This document shows positions 51,892-61,961 of a stretch of 64,000 bases of DNA, piece after piece. Origin of the DNA: Gammaproteobacteria bacterium (GTDB lineage Bacteria; Pseudomonadota; Gammaproteobacteria; Steroidobacterales; Rariloculaceae); assembly GCA_022819855.1 (NCBI GenBank), contig JAJEGN010000013.1, forward strand, positions 1-64,000. Direction: 5' to 3'. Every line of letters starts with the position of its first letter. Positions within the stretch are counted from its first letter, which is position 1. Position numbers and translations under genes: made by a program. The notes under the pieces are model-generated. The model did no database searches. It was not told the origin of the DNA and saw nothing but the letters and a program-made list of their open reading frames with translations.

Positions 51892-53379
51892 TCAGTCCGA
51901 CAGCACCCAGAGGTCCTTGCCGCCGCCGCCCTGGCTCGAATTGACGACGAGCGAGCCTTCGACCAGGGCGACCCGGCAGAAGGCGCCCGGCACGAGCCGG
52001 GTCTCGCGGCCCCGCAGTATGAAGGGCCGAAGATCGACATGGCGCGGTGCGGCGCCGTCGTCGGTGTGGCTCGGCGCCACCGACAGGTCGAGCACGGGCT
52101 GGGAGACGTAGTTTGCCGGGTTCTTGCGCAGCTCCACGGCATAGGCCGCACGTTCTTCGGGCGTGGCGTGCGGGCCGACCAGCATGCCGTAACCGCCGGA
52201 TTCGCCGACCATCTTGACGACGAGCTTGTCGAGATTGTCTAGCGTGTACGTCAAGCCGTCCGGATCCCGGCACAGATGCGTCTCCACATTGGCGAGCAAC
52301 GGCTCTTCGGCGAGGTAGTAGCGGATCATTTCCGGCACGTAGGCATAGACGCTCTTGTCGTCGGCGACACCGGTGCCCGGCGCGTTGGCAATCGTGACGT
52401 TGCCGAGCCGGTAGGCATGGAAGAGGCCGGGCGTGCCGAGCAGGGAATCGGGCCTGAAGGCCAGCGGGTCGATGAAGTCGTCATCCACGCGGCGGTAGAT
52501 CACGTCGACCCTTCGGAGCCCCTCGGTCGTACGCATGTAGACAAACCCGTTGTGCACGACGAGGTCGCTGCCCTGGACGAGTTCCACGCCCATTTCCTGG
52601 GCAAGGAACATGTGCTCGTAGAAGGCGGAGTTGTAGACGCCGGGTGTCAGCAGGACGATGCAGGGATCGGTGACGCCGGAAGGCGCGAGTTCCTCGAGCG
52701 TCCGGCGCAACAGCACTCCGTAGTGGTCGATGCGGCGCACGCGGTGACGCCGGAACAGGTTGCGCAGACTCCTCTTGAGCGCCCGCCGGTTGGCGAGCAT
52801 GTAGGAGACTCCGGACGGAACGCGCAGGTTGTCCTCGAGTACGGCGAAGCCGTCGTTGGTCCGCACGATGTCCGTGCCGCAGACCGCGACGTAGACGCCG
52901 TGCGGCACGCGCAGACCCTGCATCTCGATGCGGTATTGCGGGCAGCCGCGCACGAGGGCCGTCGGCACGACGCCATCGCTGAGGATATGGGCCTGCCCGT
53001 AGACGTCGCCGAGGAAGCGATTGAGCGCATCGAGCCGCTGTCTGAGCCCGCGCTCGATCAGATCCCAGTCGGCCGCGTCGAGCAGCCTCGGCAGGAAGTC
53101 GATCGGGATGATCCGCTCCTGCGCGTCGTCCTCGCCATGGACCGCGAAGGTGATGCCCTGGTGCAGGAAGGACCGCTCCGCATACTCCTGCATGGCCGCG
53201 ATTTCGGCAGGCCGCATCCCGTCGAGCGCATCGCAGAGCTCGCGGCAATGCGGCCGGGGCACGCCGGGCGCCTCGAACATCTCGTCGTAGAACTTCGGCA
53301 GCGTCTCGTAGCCCGCGAACAGGCTCTTGCCGGCCGCCTCACCGGCGCCGTCAGGTCTCGATTGCCTCCGTGATGGCAT
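51892..53379 (-). CDS. Circularly permuted type 2 ATP-grasp ligase (DUF404/DUF407)
   Basis: The 495-residue protein carries the DUF404/DUF407 segments (LPKFYDEMFEAPGVPRPHCR, AVLEDNLRVPSGVSYMLANR, FVYMRTTEGLRRVDVIYRRV, VVKMVGESGGYGMLVGP). ATP-grasp family members join a carboxylate to an amine. The three-gene set (ATP-grasp, alpha-E, transglutaminase) is a known conserved group predicted to make peptide or amide tags. The start is the ATG at 53379. Confidence 0.85.
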   Translation of the reverse strand: MPSRRQSRPDGAGEAAGKSLFAGYETLPKFYDEMFEAPGVPRPHCRELCDALDGMRPAEIAAMQEYAERSFLHQGITFAVHGEDDAQERIIPIDFLPRLLDAADWDLIERGLRQRLDALNRFLGDVYGQAHILSDGVVPTALVRGCPQYRIEMQGLRVPHGVYVAVCGTDIVRTNDGFAVLEDNLRVPSGVSYMLANRRALKRSLRNLFRRHRVRRIDHYGVLLRRTLEELAPSGVTDPCIVLLTPGVYNSAFYEHMFLAQEMGVELVQGSDLVVHNGFVYMRTTEGLRRVDVIYRRVDDDFIDPLAFRPDSLLGTPGLFHAYRLGNVTIANAPGTGVADDKSVYAYVPEMIRYYLAEEPLLANVETHLCRDPDGLTYTLDNLDKLVVKMVGESGGYGMLVGPHATPEERAAYAVELRKNPANYVSQPVLDLSVAPSHTDDGAAPRHVDLRPFILRGRETRLVPGAFCRVALVEGSLVVNSSQGGGGKDLWVLSD

Positions 53380-53567
53380 TGAGTCGCGCGAACTCGCTGG
53401 CGGTTTAGTTGGCCGCGATTGTGGCCGGTAAAGGAGCGGCCCGCAACCGCGCGGGCGGGCTCCGCAAGGCGGCCGACGCCCGTCGGCCGGCATCCGATTC
53501 CAGCGTCGTGAACTGCAAGCGGTGCTGCGGAGACTAAAATCATGGAGTGGAAGGAACGACCACGCGA

Positions 53568-56500
53568 ATGACTTCGACGCGAAATTCCGGCGGTCTTGCG
53601 GCGCTCCGTTCCGCCATCCGCCGCGCCAGGTTCACGGACGAGGAATCGCTCGTCGCGGCGTTGCTCGATGCGGCGCCCTACGACGAGGAAGTCGCCGGGC
53701 AGATCGAGGACGACGCGGCCGCACTGGTCCGCTCGGTGCGCGCCGACCGCGCCGGACGCACGGTGCTCGACCGCTTTCTCGCCGAGTACGGCCTCAGCAA
53801 CCAGGAAGGCGTCGCGCTCATGTGCCTGGCCGAGGCGCTGCTCAGGATTCCCGACAGCAGGACGGCCGAACGGCTCATCGCCGACAAGCTCGGCGCGGGC
53901 GCCTGGTCGTCGCACATCGGGCATTCCGACGACCTGCTCGTCAACGCCTCCACATGGGCGCTGATGCTGACGGGACGCGTGGTCGCTCTCGACCGGGCGT
54001 TCGCGAGCGACCCCCTCGAATGGATGCGGCGCCTCGCCAAGCGGCTCGGGGAACCGGTGATCCAGGGCGCGCTGCGCCAGGCGATGCATATCCTGGGCGC
54101 GGAGTTCGTGCTCGGCCGGACGATCGGGGAGGCCCTGAGCCGGAGCGCTTCGCCCGGACCCTACTCCTACGACATGCTCGGCGAAGGCGCGCGGGACGCG
54201 GAAGCCGCGCAGCGTTATCTGGAGGCCTACGCCTGCGCCATCGCATCGCTGGCGAAGGCAGAGCCGGCGCCCCTCCCGCCGAAACACCCGGATTTCGATC
54301 GAGGACCCGATGCAGGCCTTGGCCTGAGCGCGCCCGCGGAAACGTCGCCCTCCGGCCGGTCGATGAAGACTCCTCGCTCCGGCCTGCGCACAGGCGCGGA
54401 AGCGTCCGTGTCAGTGAAGCTCTCGGCCCTGCATCCGCGCTACGAGTTCGCACAGCGCGAGCGCGTGCACTGCGAGCTCTACCCGCGACTGAAGTCGCTG
54501 GCCGAGAACGCCCGCACGGTCGGTATCGCGCTCACCGTCGACGCCGAGGAAGCCGATCGTCTGGATCTCTCGCTCGAGCTCGTCGAGCGTCTGGCCATGG
54601 ACGACGACCTGTCGGACTGGCCAGGACTCGGCATGGCCGTGCAGGCCTACGGCAAGCGCGCACTGCCCGTCATCGACTGGCTGGCCGCACTGGCCCGCGA
54701 CTCGGGACGCCGCATTCCCGTTCGGCTCGTCAAGGGCGCCTACTGGGACGCCGAGATCAAGCACGCGCAGACGTTCGGCCATCCCGACTTTCCCGTGTTC
54801 ACGCGCAAGGCGAACACGGATCTCTGTTATCTCGTCTGCGCGCGCCGGATGCTCGAACACCCAAGGGAACTCGCGGCCCAGTTCGCGACGCACAACGCCC
54901 ACACCGTCGCTGCCGTCATGGCGCTGGCCGGGCCGTTTCGCGACTTCGAGTTCCAGCGGCTGCACGGCATGGGCGAAACGCTCTATCGCGCGGCCGCGGC
55001 GCATTACCCCGACCTGCCGCCCGTCCGCGTCTATGCGCCGGTCGGCTCACACGAGGACCTGCTCGCCTATCTCGTGCGCCGTCTGCTCGAAAACGGCGCG
55101 AACGCCTCGTTCGTGAACCGGGTGCTCAACGAGCGGCTGCCGCCGGAAACGCTCGTGGCCGACCCGCTGCGCCAGGTGCGCGCGACCTCCCCTGCCGCGC
55201 ATCCGGGCATCCGTGCGCCTCGGGAGCTTTTCGGCGATCGGCGCGTGAACTCGGCGGGACTCGATCTGACCGATGCCGAGAACACCGGGGGGCTCCAACG
55301 GCATTGTGAGGCGCTGACCGGGTCGCCCATCCATGCGGCCCCCATCGTTGCCGCCGCGGCGGTCGGCTCCTCCGGCGCGGCGTCCCGCCTCTCCGGTGGC
55401 GCGCCCGGCGCTGCCGGGCACGCAGCATCCGATGTTCCCGCGAATGCGGTGGAAGGCGCCCGCCGTGCGATCAGGAACCCCGCCAGACACGAGGAACTGG
55501 TCGGCTACTGCATCGATGCCGGACCGGCCGATGTCGAACGCGCCGTGGAACACGCGGCGCACGCCCAGCCTGCCTGGAACGACGCCGGAGCGGCGCAGCG
55601 CGCGGGCACGCTCGAGACCGCCGCAGACAGCCTCGAAGCGGCGCTCGAGCGGTTCGTTGCCCTGCTCGTCAAGGAAGCGGGCAAGACGCTGCCCGATGCC
55701 GTCGCCGAAGTCCGCGAGGCCGTGGACTTCTGCCGTTACTACGCCGCGGAAGCGAGACGGCTCACGGCCGAACCCGCGGCGCTTCCCGGACCCACCGGCG
55801 AATCGAATCGGCTGAGCTTGCACGGCCGCGGCGTATTCGCCTGCATCAGTCCCTGGAACTTTCCGCTCGCGATCTTTGTCGGCCAGGTCGGCGCGGCGCT
55901 CGTGACCGGCAACGCGGTCGTGGCCAAGCCGGCCGAGGAGACGCCGCTGATCGCCTTCGAGACCGTTCGCCTGCTTCACGCGGCCGGTGTCCCGGCCGGC
56001 GTGCTGCAACTGCTCACGGGTGACGGCACGGTCGGCGCGGCGCTCGTGTCGCATCCCGGGATTGCGGGCGTGGCCTTCACCGGCAGCACGCAGACCGCCC
56101 GGCGCATCAACCGTGCGCTGGCCGAGCGCGACGCGCCCATCGCGCCGCTGATCGCCGAGACCGGCGGGCAGAACGTGATGTTCGTCGATTCGACCGCGTT
56201 GCCCGAACAGGTCACCGACGATGTCATCCAGTCGGCCTTCGGCAGCGCCGGGCAGCGCTGTTCGGCCCTGCGCGTGCTGTACCTGCAGGACGACATCGCG
56301 GACCGAACGCTTGGGATGATCAAGGGCGCCATGGACGAGTTGCGCGTCGGCGATCCGGCCAGGCTCGAAACCGATGTCGGGCCCGTCATTTCGCGGACCG
56401 CCGCCGCGGCGCTCGAGAAACATGTCGCCCGGCTCGCCGCCGAGGGCGCAAGCCGGCATACGGCGCAGCTCACCGCCGAATGCCGCAACGGCACGTTCGT

Positions 56501-56900
56501 CGCGCCGGAACTGCTTGAAATCGAGACCATACGGCAGCTCGACGGGGAACAGTTCGGACCGATCCTGCACGTCGTCAGGTTTGCCGGCCGGGAGATCGAG
56601 TCGGCGGTCAGCGAAGCCATGAGCACAGGCTATGGACTCACGCTCGGGCTCCACAGCCGCATCGAGGGCCGCGCCGAGCGCCTGTTCGAGATGGTTTCAG
56701 TCGGCAACGTCTACGTGAACCGCAACATGGTCGGCGCGGTCGTCGGCTCGCAGCCCTTCGGCGGCCAGGGGCTCTCGGGAACGGGGCCCAAGGCCGGCGG
56801 CCCGCACTACCTGCTGCGCTTCACGACGGAGAAGGTGCTCACGCTCAACACCGCGGCGATCGGCGGCAACATGGAACTGCTGTCGCTCGACGACGGCTGA
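53568..56900 (+). CDS. putA: Bifunctional proline dehydrogenase/P5C dehydrogenase (PutA)
   Basis: The 1110-residue protein has a proline dehydrogenase domain (SVKLSALHPRYEF, RLVKGAYWDAEIKHAQ, GMGETLYR) and an aldehyde dehydrogenase domain with catalytic Glu (IAETGGQNVMF) and Cys (SAGQRCSALRV). It converts proline to glutamate. It has no N-terminal ribbon-helix-helix domain, so it is not an autorepressor. Two extra segments occur: about 45 residues around 54300-54410 before SVKLSALHPRYEF, and about 30 alanine/glycine-rich residues near 55340-55450. A GTG at 53547 is an alternative start. Confidence 0.9.
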   Translation: MTSTRNSGGLAALRSAIRRARFTDEESLVAALLDAAPYDEEVAGQIEDDAAALVRSVRADRAGRTVLDRFLAEYGLSNQEGVALMCLAEALLRIPDSRTAERLIADKLGAGAWSSHIGHSDDLLVNASTWALMLTGRVVALDRAFASDPLEWMRRLAKRLGEPVIQGALRQAMHILGAEFVLGRTIGEALSRSASPGPYSYDMLGEGARDAEAAQRYLEAYACAIASLAKAEPAPLPPKHPDFDRGPDAGLGLSAPAETSPSGRSMKTPRSGLRTGAEASVSVKLSALHPRYEFAQRERVHCELYPRLKSLAENARTVGIALTVDAEEADRLDLSLELVERLAMDDDLSDWPGLGMAVQAYGKRALPVIDWLAALARDSGRRIPVRLVKGAYWDAEIKHAQTFGHPDFPVFTRKANTDLCYLVCARRMLEHPRELAAQFATHNAHTVAAVMALAGPFRDFEFQRLHGMGETLYRAAAAHYPDLPPVRVYAPVGSHEDLLAYLVRRLLENGANASFVNRVLNERLPPETLVADPLRQVRATSPAAHPGIRAPRELFGDRRVNSAGLDLTDAENTGGLQRHCEALTGSPIHAAPIVAAAAVGSSGAASRLSGGAPGAAGHAASDVPANAVEGARRAIRNPARHEELVGYCIDAGPADVERAVEHAAHAQPAWNDAGAAQRAGTLETAADSLEAALERFVALLVKEAGKTLPDAVAEVREAVDFCRYYAAEARRLTAEPAALPGPTGESNRLSLHGRGVFACISPWNFPLAIFVGQVGAALVTGNAVVAKPAEETPLIAFETVRLLHAAGVPAGVLQLLTGDGTVGAALVSHPGIAGVAFTGSTQTARRINRALAERDAPIAPLIAETGGQNVMFVDSTALPEQVTDDVIQSAFGSAGQRCSALRVLYLQDDIADRTLGMIKGAMDELRVGDPARLETDVGPVISRTAAAALEKHVARLAAEGASRHTAQLTAECRNGTFVAPELLEIETIRQLDGEQFGPILHVVRFAGREIESAVSEAMSTGYGLTLGLHSRIEGRAERLFEMVSVGNVYVNRNMVGAVVGSQPFGGQGLSGTGPKAGGPHYLLRFTTEKVLTLNTAAIGGNMELLSLDDG

Positions 56901-57136
56901 TTGCGGCACGATCCGCCGTATGTCGTCACCGTGCCGCATGCGTTGCCGGCGTTTCCCGGAGACTGGCGGGAAACACCCGGCAGACACCGGTGATCGGCAT
57001 GAGCTTGCCGACGATCTCCGGCGGGGGTGAATCGAATCGCGCACGGCTCCCGCCTGCTTGCACGCTTCCGGTCAGGTTGACCGCCTCGGACCTCCTGCGG
57101 ATGATACGGCGAGATTCTTCGAACGAGAGCCGAACG

Positions 57137-57958
57137 ATGCGACGATGCCTGTTCCCGCCTGTCCGCCCGCCACTGCCACGCGCTACCGCAGTCGTCATCT
57201 GCGCGACCGCCGTCATCGCGACACCCGCAGCCGCGCAGGTCGACCTGTCCGGCTACTGGCAACGCATCCGCCACGAGTGGGAGCAACCGCAGGGCGGCCC
57301 CGAGATCGGCGACTACAGCCTGTACCCGCTCAACGAGGAGGCGCTGTCGCGCTCGCATGCCTACGATCCGGCGATCGAGGAAGTCCAGCAGCAGCGCCAG
57401 TGCTGGCCGCATTCGATCGGCTACGCCATGTTCAGCCTCGCGCCGATGCATATCCGGCACGAGGAGAACTCGATCCACTTTCGCGTCATGGCCAACGAGG
57501 CGATCCGAACGGTCTGGATGGACGGGCGCCCGCACCCGCCGGAGCACGCGCTGCACACCTGGTACGGCTTCTCCACGGGAGCGTGGGAAGGCGACACGCT
57601 CGTCGTCACGACGACACACGTCAAGGAAGGACACGTGCGGCGCAACGGCGTACCGCATAGCGACCTGATGACGGTGACGGAGTATTTCACGCGGCATGGA
57701 GAGGACCTGCTGACGATGGTCATGGTGTTCGACGACCCGATCTACATGACCGAGCCGCTCGTTCGCCACATGACCTTCCGCTACGACCCCGACGCGACGA
57801 TGCCCGAATACCCCTGCGAGGAGCGGGAACTCGTCGAACTCGGCGGAGCGCAGCTCATCCCCCACTTCCTGCCGGGCGAGAACCCGTTCCTCGAAGGCGC
57901 GAACGTCGACTTCTTCTCGGGAGAGGAAGTCAACGTCGGCGAGGAACTCAGGCGATGA
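57137..57958 (+). CDS. Exported protein of unknown function, paralogue of 30666-31514
   Basis: The 273-residue protein has a signal peptide (AVVICATAVIATPAAAQ). Its conserved middle (RTVWMDGRPHPPEHALHTWY, GFSTGAWEGDTLVVTT) matches the C-terminal half of the 30666-31514 protein. It is soluble, beta-rich and has no recognised catalytic motif. The ATG at 57137 starts just before the signal peptide. The stop overlaps an ATG at 57955 in front of the MBL gene. Confidence 0.7.
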   Translation: MRRCLFPPVRPPLPRATAVVICATAVIATPAAAQVDLSGYWQRIRHEWEQPQGGPEIGDYSLYPLNEEALSRSHAYDPAIEEVQQQRQCWPHSIGYAMFSLAPMHIRHEENSIHFRVMANEAIRTVWMDGRPHPPEHALHTWYGFSTGAWEGDTLVVTTTHVKEGHVRRNGVPHSDLMTVTEYFTRHGEDLLTMVMVFDDPIYMTEPLVRHMTFRYDPDATMPEYPCEERELVELGGAQLIPHFLPGENPFLEGANVDFFSGEEVNVGEELRR

Positions 57959-58119
57959 CGGCGGGGCCGGCCCCGCCGCGTTCGCCTGCGGCTCGCCACC
58001 TCCCGGGCTCCGCCAGCCGAAAGCCGTGCGTGGCGCGAAGGAACTCAAGTGCGGCAAGCTGCGGATTCCGCGGAACCCGCAGTCGTCCCGGCAACGTACG
58101 GCGGAGACTTCGCATCGTC

Positions 58120-59088
58120 GTGCACAGCCTGCAGACCCTTGTCGCCGCCGCATGTTGCGCTGCGTCGCTTCAAACCTTCGCGCAAACCGATTTCTCCAAC
58201 GTCGAGATCGTCACCCACCACGTCTCAGGCAACGTCCACATGCTCGTCGGCGCGGGCGGCAACATGGCGGTTTCGGTCGGCGAGGACGGGGTGCTCCTCG
58301 TCGACAACCAGTTCGCGCCGCTGACCGACAAGATCGTCGCGGCGATTCGGACGCTGTCGGACGCACCCATCCGCTTCGTCATCAACACCCATGTGCACGG
58401 CGATCACACCGGCGGCAACGCGAACTTCGCGGCGCTCGGCGCCACCCTCGTCGCACACGAAAACGTGCGCGCGCGGCTCGCCGCCGCCGACAGCCCCGAA
58501 GGGGCGCTGCCGGTCCTGACGTTTGACGAAGAGATCAGCTTTCACTTCAACGGCGAAGAGGTCTCGATCATCCCGACGGTGAGCCCCGCCCACACCGACG
58601 GCGACACGCTCGTCTACTTCAGGGAGTCCAACGTCATCCACACGGGCGACGTGTTCGTCACGCTGAGTTTCCCGGTCGCCGATACCAGCAACGGCGGGCG
58701 GCTGACCGGACACATCGACGTGCTCAACCAGCTCCTCGAGCTGAGCCATACGGCGGCGGGATTCCTGTCGGGCTTCGGCAACGCACCGGGCGCCTATCCC
58801 GAGCGGCCGGTAGGTGCGCTCGGCCGGCCGCACGACCGCAGCGATACGCTGATCGTCCCGGGCCATGGCCGGCTGGCCGACGAAGTGGAACTGCTCCTGT
58901 TCCGCAACATGATCGTCGTCATCCGAGACCGGGTACGGACCTGGGCCGAGCGCGGCATGACGCTCGAAGAGATCATCGCGGCGCGCCCGGCGCTGGGCTG
59001 GGAAGCGCGCTACGGCGCGGATACCGGGCCGCGCACGACGCGGCGGTTCATCGAAACGCTCTACAACGAGGTCACCGCCGGCGAATGA
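58120..59088 (+). CDS. Exported metallo-beta-lactamase-fold hydrolase
   Basis: The 322-residue protein has a signal peptide (LQTLVAAACCAASLQTFAQ) and the zinc motifs THVHGDHTGGN, SPAHTDGDTLVYF, HTGDVF and VPGHG. It resembles broad subclass B or quinoprotein-relay/SoxH-like MBL hydrolases, so the substrate is unclear. The GTG at 58120 puts the signal at the N-terminus. The ATG at 57955 overlaps the previous stop (ATGA) but adds 55 unlikely residues. Confidence 0.78.
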   Translation: MHSLQTLVAAACCAASLQTFAQTDFSNVEIVTHHVSGNVHMLVGAGGNMAVSVGEDGVLLVDNQFAPLTDKIVAAIRTLSDAPIRFVINTHVHGDHTGGNANFAALGATLVAHENVRARLAAADSPEGALPVLTFDEEISFHFNGEEVSIIPTVSPAHTDGDTLVYFRESNVIHTGDVFVTLSFPVADTSNGGRLTGHIDVLNQLLELSHTAAGFLSGFGNAPGAYPERPVGALGRPHDRSDTLIVPGHGRLADEVELLLFRNMIVVIRDRVRTWAERGMTLEEIIAARPALGWEARYGADTGPRTTRRFIETLYNEVTAGE

Positions 59089-59196
59089 GCCTGAACCGGG
59101 AACGTTGCCGAACCCCGCCGTCAGGCTCCGCACGCCTGGCATCGACCGCGGTGGCCGACTGACCCGGCGGCGGGCGCAGCGAAGCACTTTCAGGAC

Positions 59197-59946
59197 ATGC
59201 GCGGACGCATCGCACGCTCGACGCTGACCGCAGCGGCCCTGCTGTTGTCGGCGTCGCCGCGGGCAGAGGTCGCGACCGTCGCCGTCGCCGCGAATTTCCT
59301 CGTGCCGATGCAGACCCTCGCGACGGCGTTCCAGGACCGGACCGGCCATGAACTCGTCCTCGTGCCGGGCTCGACGGGCCAGCTTTACGCGCAGATCCTC
59401 AACGGCGCACCGTTCGACGCGTTCCTCGCCGCCGACGCGGACCGACCGGCCCGGCTCGTCGACAACGGCCTCGCGGTCGGCGGGAGCCGGTTCACCTACG
59501 CGCGCGGCCGGCTCGCGCTCTGGAGTGCCGATCCGGGAGCTTTCGATGACCGCGGCATCGAGCGATTGACCGGCGGCGACTTTCGCCACGTCGCGATCGC
59601 AAGCCCGGAGCTCGCCCCATACGGCGCCGCGGCACGGCAGGTCCTGGAGCAGCTCGATGTGTGGGAGGCACTCAGGTCGCGAACCGCCGTCGGCCAGAGC
59701 ATCGGCCAGGCCTTCGCGATGACCGCCACGGGCAATGCGGAACTCGGGCTCGTCGCGCTGTCGCAGGCGCTCGCTTACGACGGTCCGGCAAGCTACGTCA
59801 CGGTTCCGCCGGAGTTCCACGAGCCGATCGAACAGGACGCAGTATTGCTTGATCGGGGCGCCGACAACCCCGCGGCGGTCGCATTCATGGCGTTTCTGCA
59901 ATCCGGCGAGACACGCCGGATCATACGCGACGCAGGATACCTCTGA
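59197..59946 (+). CDS. modA: Molybdate ABC transporter substrate-binding protein, without modBC nearby
   Basis: The 249-residue protein has a signal peptide and the ModA pattern AANFLVPMQTLATAFQDRTG, LVPGSTGQLYAQILNGAPFD, FLAADADRPARLV, LAPYGAAARQVLEQL. It binds molybdate in the periplasm and hands it to ModBC. No permease or ATPase gene follows; the next gene is an esterase. It may use transporter components encoded elsewhere and serve the molybdenum enzyme at 34920-38700. Confidence 0.82.
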   Translation: MRGRIARSTLTAAALLLSASPRAEVATVAVAANFLVPMQTLATAFQDRTGHELVLVPGSTGQLYAQILNGAPFDAFLAADADRPARLVDNGLAVGGSRFTYARGRLALWSADPGAFDDRGIERLTGGDFRHVAIASPELAPYGAAARQVLEQLDVWEALRSRTAVGQSIGQAFAMTATGNAELGLVALSQALAYDGPASYVTVPPEFHEPIEQDAVLLDRGADNPAAVAFMAFLQSGETRRIIRDAGYL

Positions 59947-60220
59947 GCTACCGGCGACCTGCAAGCGCGATCACGACAGCAGCGTTAAACCACAGTTCGA
60001 AATTCATGCCGATCCCCGAGCACGCAAAATGGCTTGTTGCGCCTTCTTCAGTCGCTCCCCGACGCGGAGAGCCGGGCACCCATTCGATTATTGTCGTCTG
60101 TGCTAACCTGTCAAACGCAATTCCTTGGCCCACTTGCCAATAATTCGAACATAATCCTTTTTAATCAATTTCTTAAGACAATCTTTGCTTGATCGTCAGC
60201 CGCGTTACAGGAGGCGACCG

Positions 60221-61852
60221 ATGAGATCCTTTGCAACCCTCGGTATTGTTGTTCTCGGTTGGCTGGCATTTGCCGCCGCCGCACAGGCTCAGGAGGATCA
60301 TGCCGCGCACTGCGAAGCCATGATCGACACGCGCAACCTGACGCTCTACCGCGCCGAGTGGCGTGCCGCCAGCGAGTCGAGTCCCGCGTACTGCCACGTC
60401 CAGGGTCAGGTTGGCCCGGGGCTGACCTGGTATGTGCAGATGCCTCCGCCGGAGGCGTGGAACGGCCGCTTCCTGAACTGGGGCGATGGCGGTCACGACG
60501 GCGATCTCGACTACGCCCCGCGCCGGGTTGCCGAGGGCTACGCGGTCGCCAACGGCAACATGGGCCACGACAACGGCTCGCAGCCCGGCGCGACGTTCGC
60601 GTTCAACGACCGGCAGGCGGAAATCGTCTACGGCTACGGCCACATCAAGGCGACCACCGACGCTGCGAAGACCGCCATCAGGGCGTTCTACGGCCGGCCG
60701 GCGGAATACTCCTACCACGAGGGCTGTTCGACGGGCGGCCGCCAGGGGCTCATGGCCGCGCAGCGCTGGCCTTCGATCTTCGACGGCATCGTCGCCGGCG
60801 CCCCCGCCTCGTTCCTGCAGCGGCTCAACGTCACCCACAACTGGGACATGCAGGTCATGCTCAGGGACGACTACGCGGGCTCGCTCTCCTACGACACCGA
60901 CGACAACGGCACGCTCGACAGCCTGACCAAGGCCAACATGCTGACCGAAGCCGTGCTCGCGCAGTGCGACGCCAACGACGGCATCGTCGACCGGGTGGTC
61001 AACAACCCCGAGACCTGCGACTTCGTGCCCGAGCGCGACCTCGCCCATGCGATGTGTGTGGACGACGTGAACGCCGACGACTGCTTCACGACCACTCAGC
61101 TCGCGGCCATACAAGCCATCTACAGCGGCCCATATGATTCCGCGGGCACCTCGATCTACAAGGGCAAGTCCTATGGCTCCGAGATGCGCTGGCCGCTCAT
61201 CGTGGTCCCGCACGAAGGCAACAACCATCGTCCGGGCCAGATCGGGCTTGCGTCGGACTACGTGAACTTCCTCTTCTATGACAACGATCCCGGCGTTCCG
61301 ACCACGCGGCCGACCGACCTCTCGCTCGCGCCCGATCCGACGCGCGAACCGCCCGAGTTCGCCTGGTGGCAGTTCGACTTCGACGACTTCACCGCGGGCC
61401 TCGGCGACACCATGCGCGCCATCACCGATGCCGACGATCCGAACATGTCGCGCTATCTGAAGCAGGAAGGCGGAAAGCTCCTGATCTGGCACGGCTGGGC
61501 CGATACGGTCATACCGGCGCAGCCGATGGTCGACTTCTACGGCGAGGTCGTGGACGTGACGTTTGACGGCGACCGCGCGGCTTCGGACGAATCCGTGCGG
61601 CTCTTCATGCCGCCGGGCGTGGCGCACTGCGCCGGCGGACCGGGTCCGGATAGCTGGGACCGGCTCGCGCCGATCGTCGAATGGGTCGAGAACGGCACGC
61701 CGCCCGATTCGCTGACGGTACAGAAGCTCGACGACGGCGCCGTGGTCAACGAACGGCTCGTCTGCCCGTATCCCGAGCAGGCCGTCTACGTGGGCGGCGG
61801 CGACGCGAACGACCCGGCCAACTGGGTCGCCGACAACTTCGTCTGCGAGTAG
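60221..61852 (+). CDS. Secreted tannase/feruloyl-esterase family protein
   Basis: The 543-residue protein has a signal peptide (FATLGIVVLGWLAFAAAAQA). Tannase-family features are the nucleophile region GCSTGGRQGLMAAQ, an aspartate in HGWADTVIPAQP and a histidine in PGVAHCAGGPG. A calcium-like acidic stretch (DTDDNGTLDSLTKANM) lies in a lid-type insertion. It probably cleaves esters of aromatic acids. GGAGG precedes the ATG. The 270 bases upstream (59947-60220) are AT-rich and contain no gene. Confidence 0.85.
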   Translation: MRSFATLGIVVLGWLAFAAAAQAQEDHAAHCEAMIDTRNLTLYRAEWRAASESSPAYCHVQGQVGPGLTWYVQMPPPEAWNGRFLNWGDGGHDGDLDYAPRRVAEGYAVANGNMGHDNGSQPGATFAFNDRQAEIVYGYGHIKATTDAAKTAIRAFYGRPAEYSYHEGCSTGGRQGLMAAQRWPSIFDGIVAGAPASFLQRLNVTHNWDMQVMLRDDYAGSLSYDTDDNGTLDSLTKANMLTEAVLAQCDANDGIVDRVVNNPETCDFVPERDLAHAMCVDDVNADDCFTTTQLAAIQAIYSGPYDSAGTSIYKGKSYGSEMRWPLIVVPHEGNNHRPGQIGLASDYVNFLFYDNDPGVPTTRPTDLSLAPDPTREPPEFAWWQFDFDDFTAGLGDTMRAITDADDPNMSRYLKQEGGKLLIWHGWADTVIPAQPMVDFYGEVVDVTFDGDRAASDESVRLFMPPGVAHCAGGPGPDSWDRLAPIVEWVENGTPPDSLTVQKLDDGAVVNERLVCPYPEQAVYVGGGDANDPANWVADNFVCE

Positions 61853-61961
61853 GTCGCGCAGCCTGCGCTTGCGGCGCCTCGTTGCACCGCGGGCGCCTGG
61901 TGGGCCGCGCGTAAACGCGGCGCTGTCTGCGCGCTGAGCACTGCGAACGGCTCGAACTCGC

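Noticed and set aside
59947..60220. AT-rich gap before the tannase-like gene examined for a replication origin or small RNA
   Set aside because: No DnaA-box cluster, repeat or stable hairpin was seen; it may merely hold the promoter.
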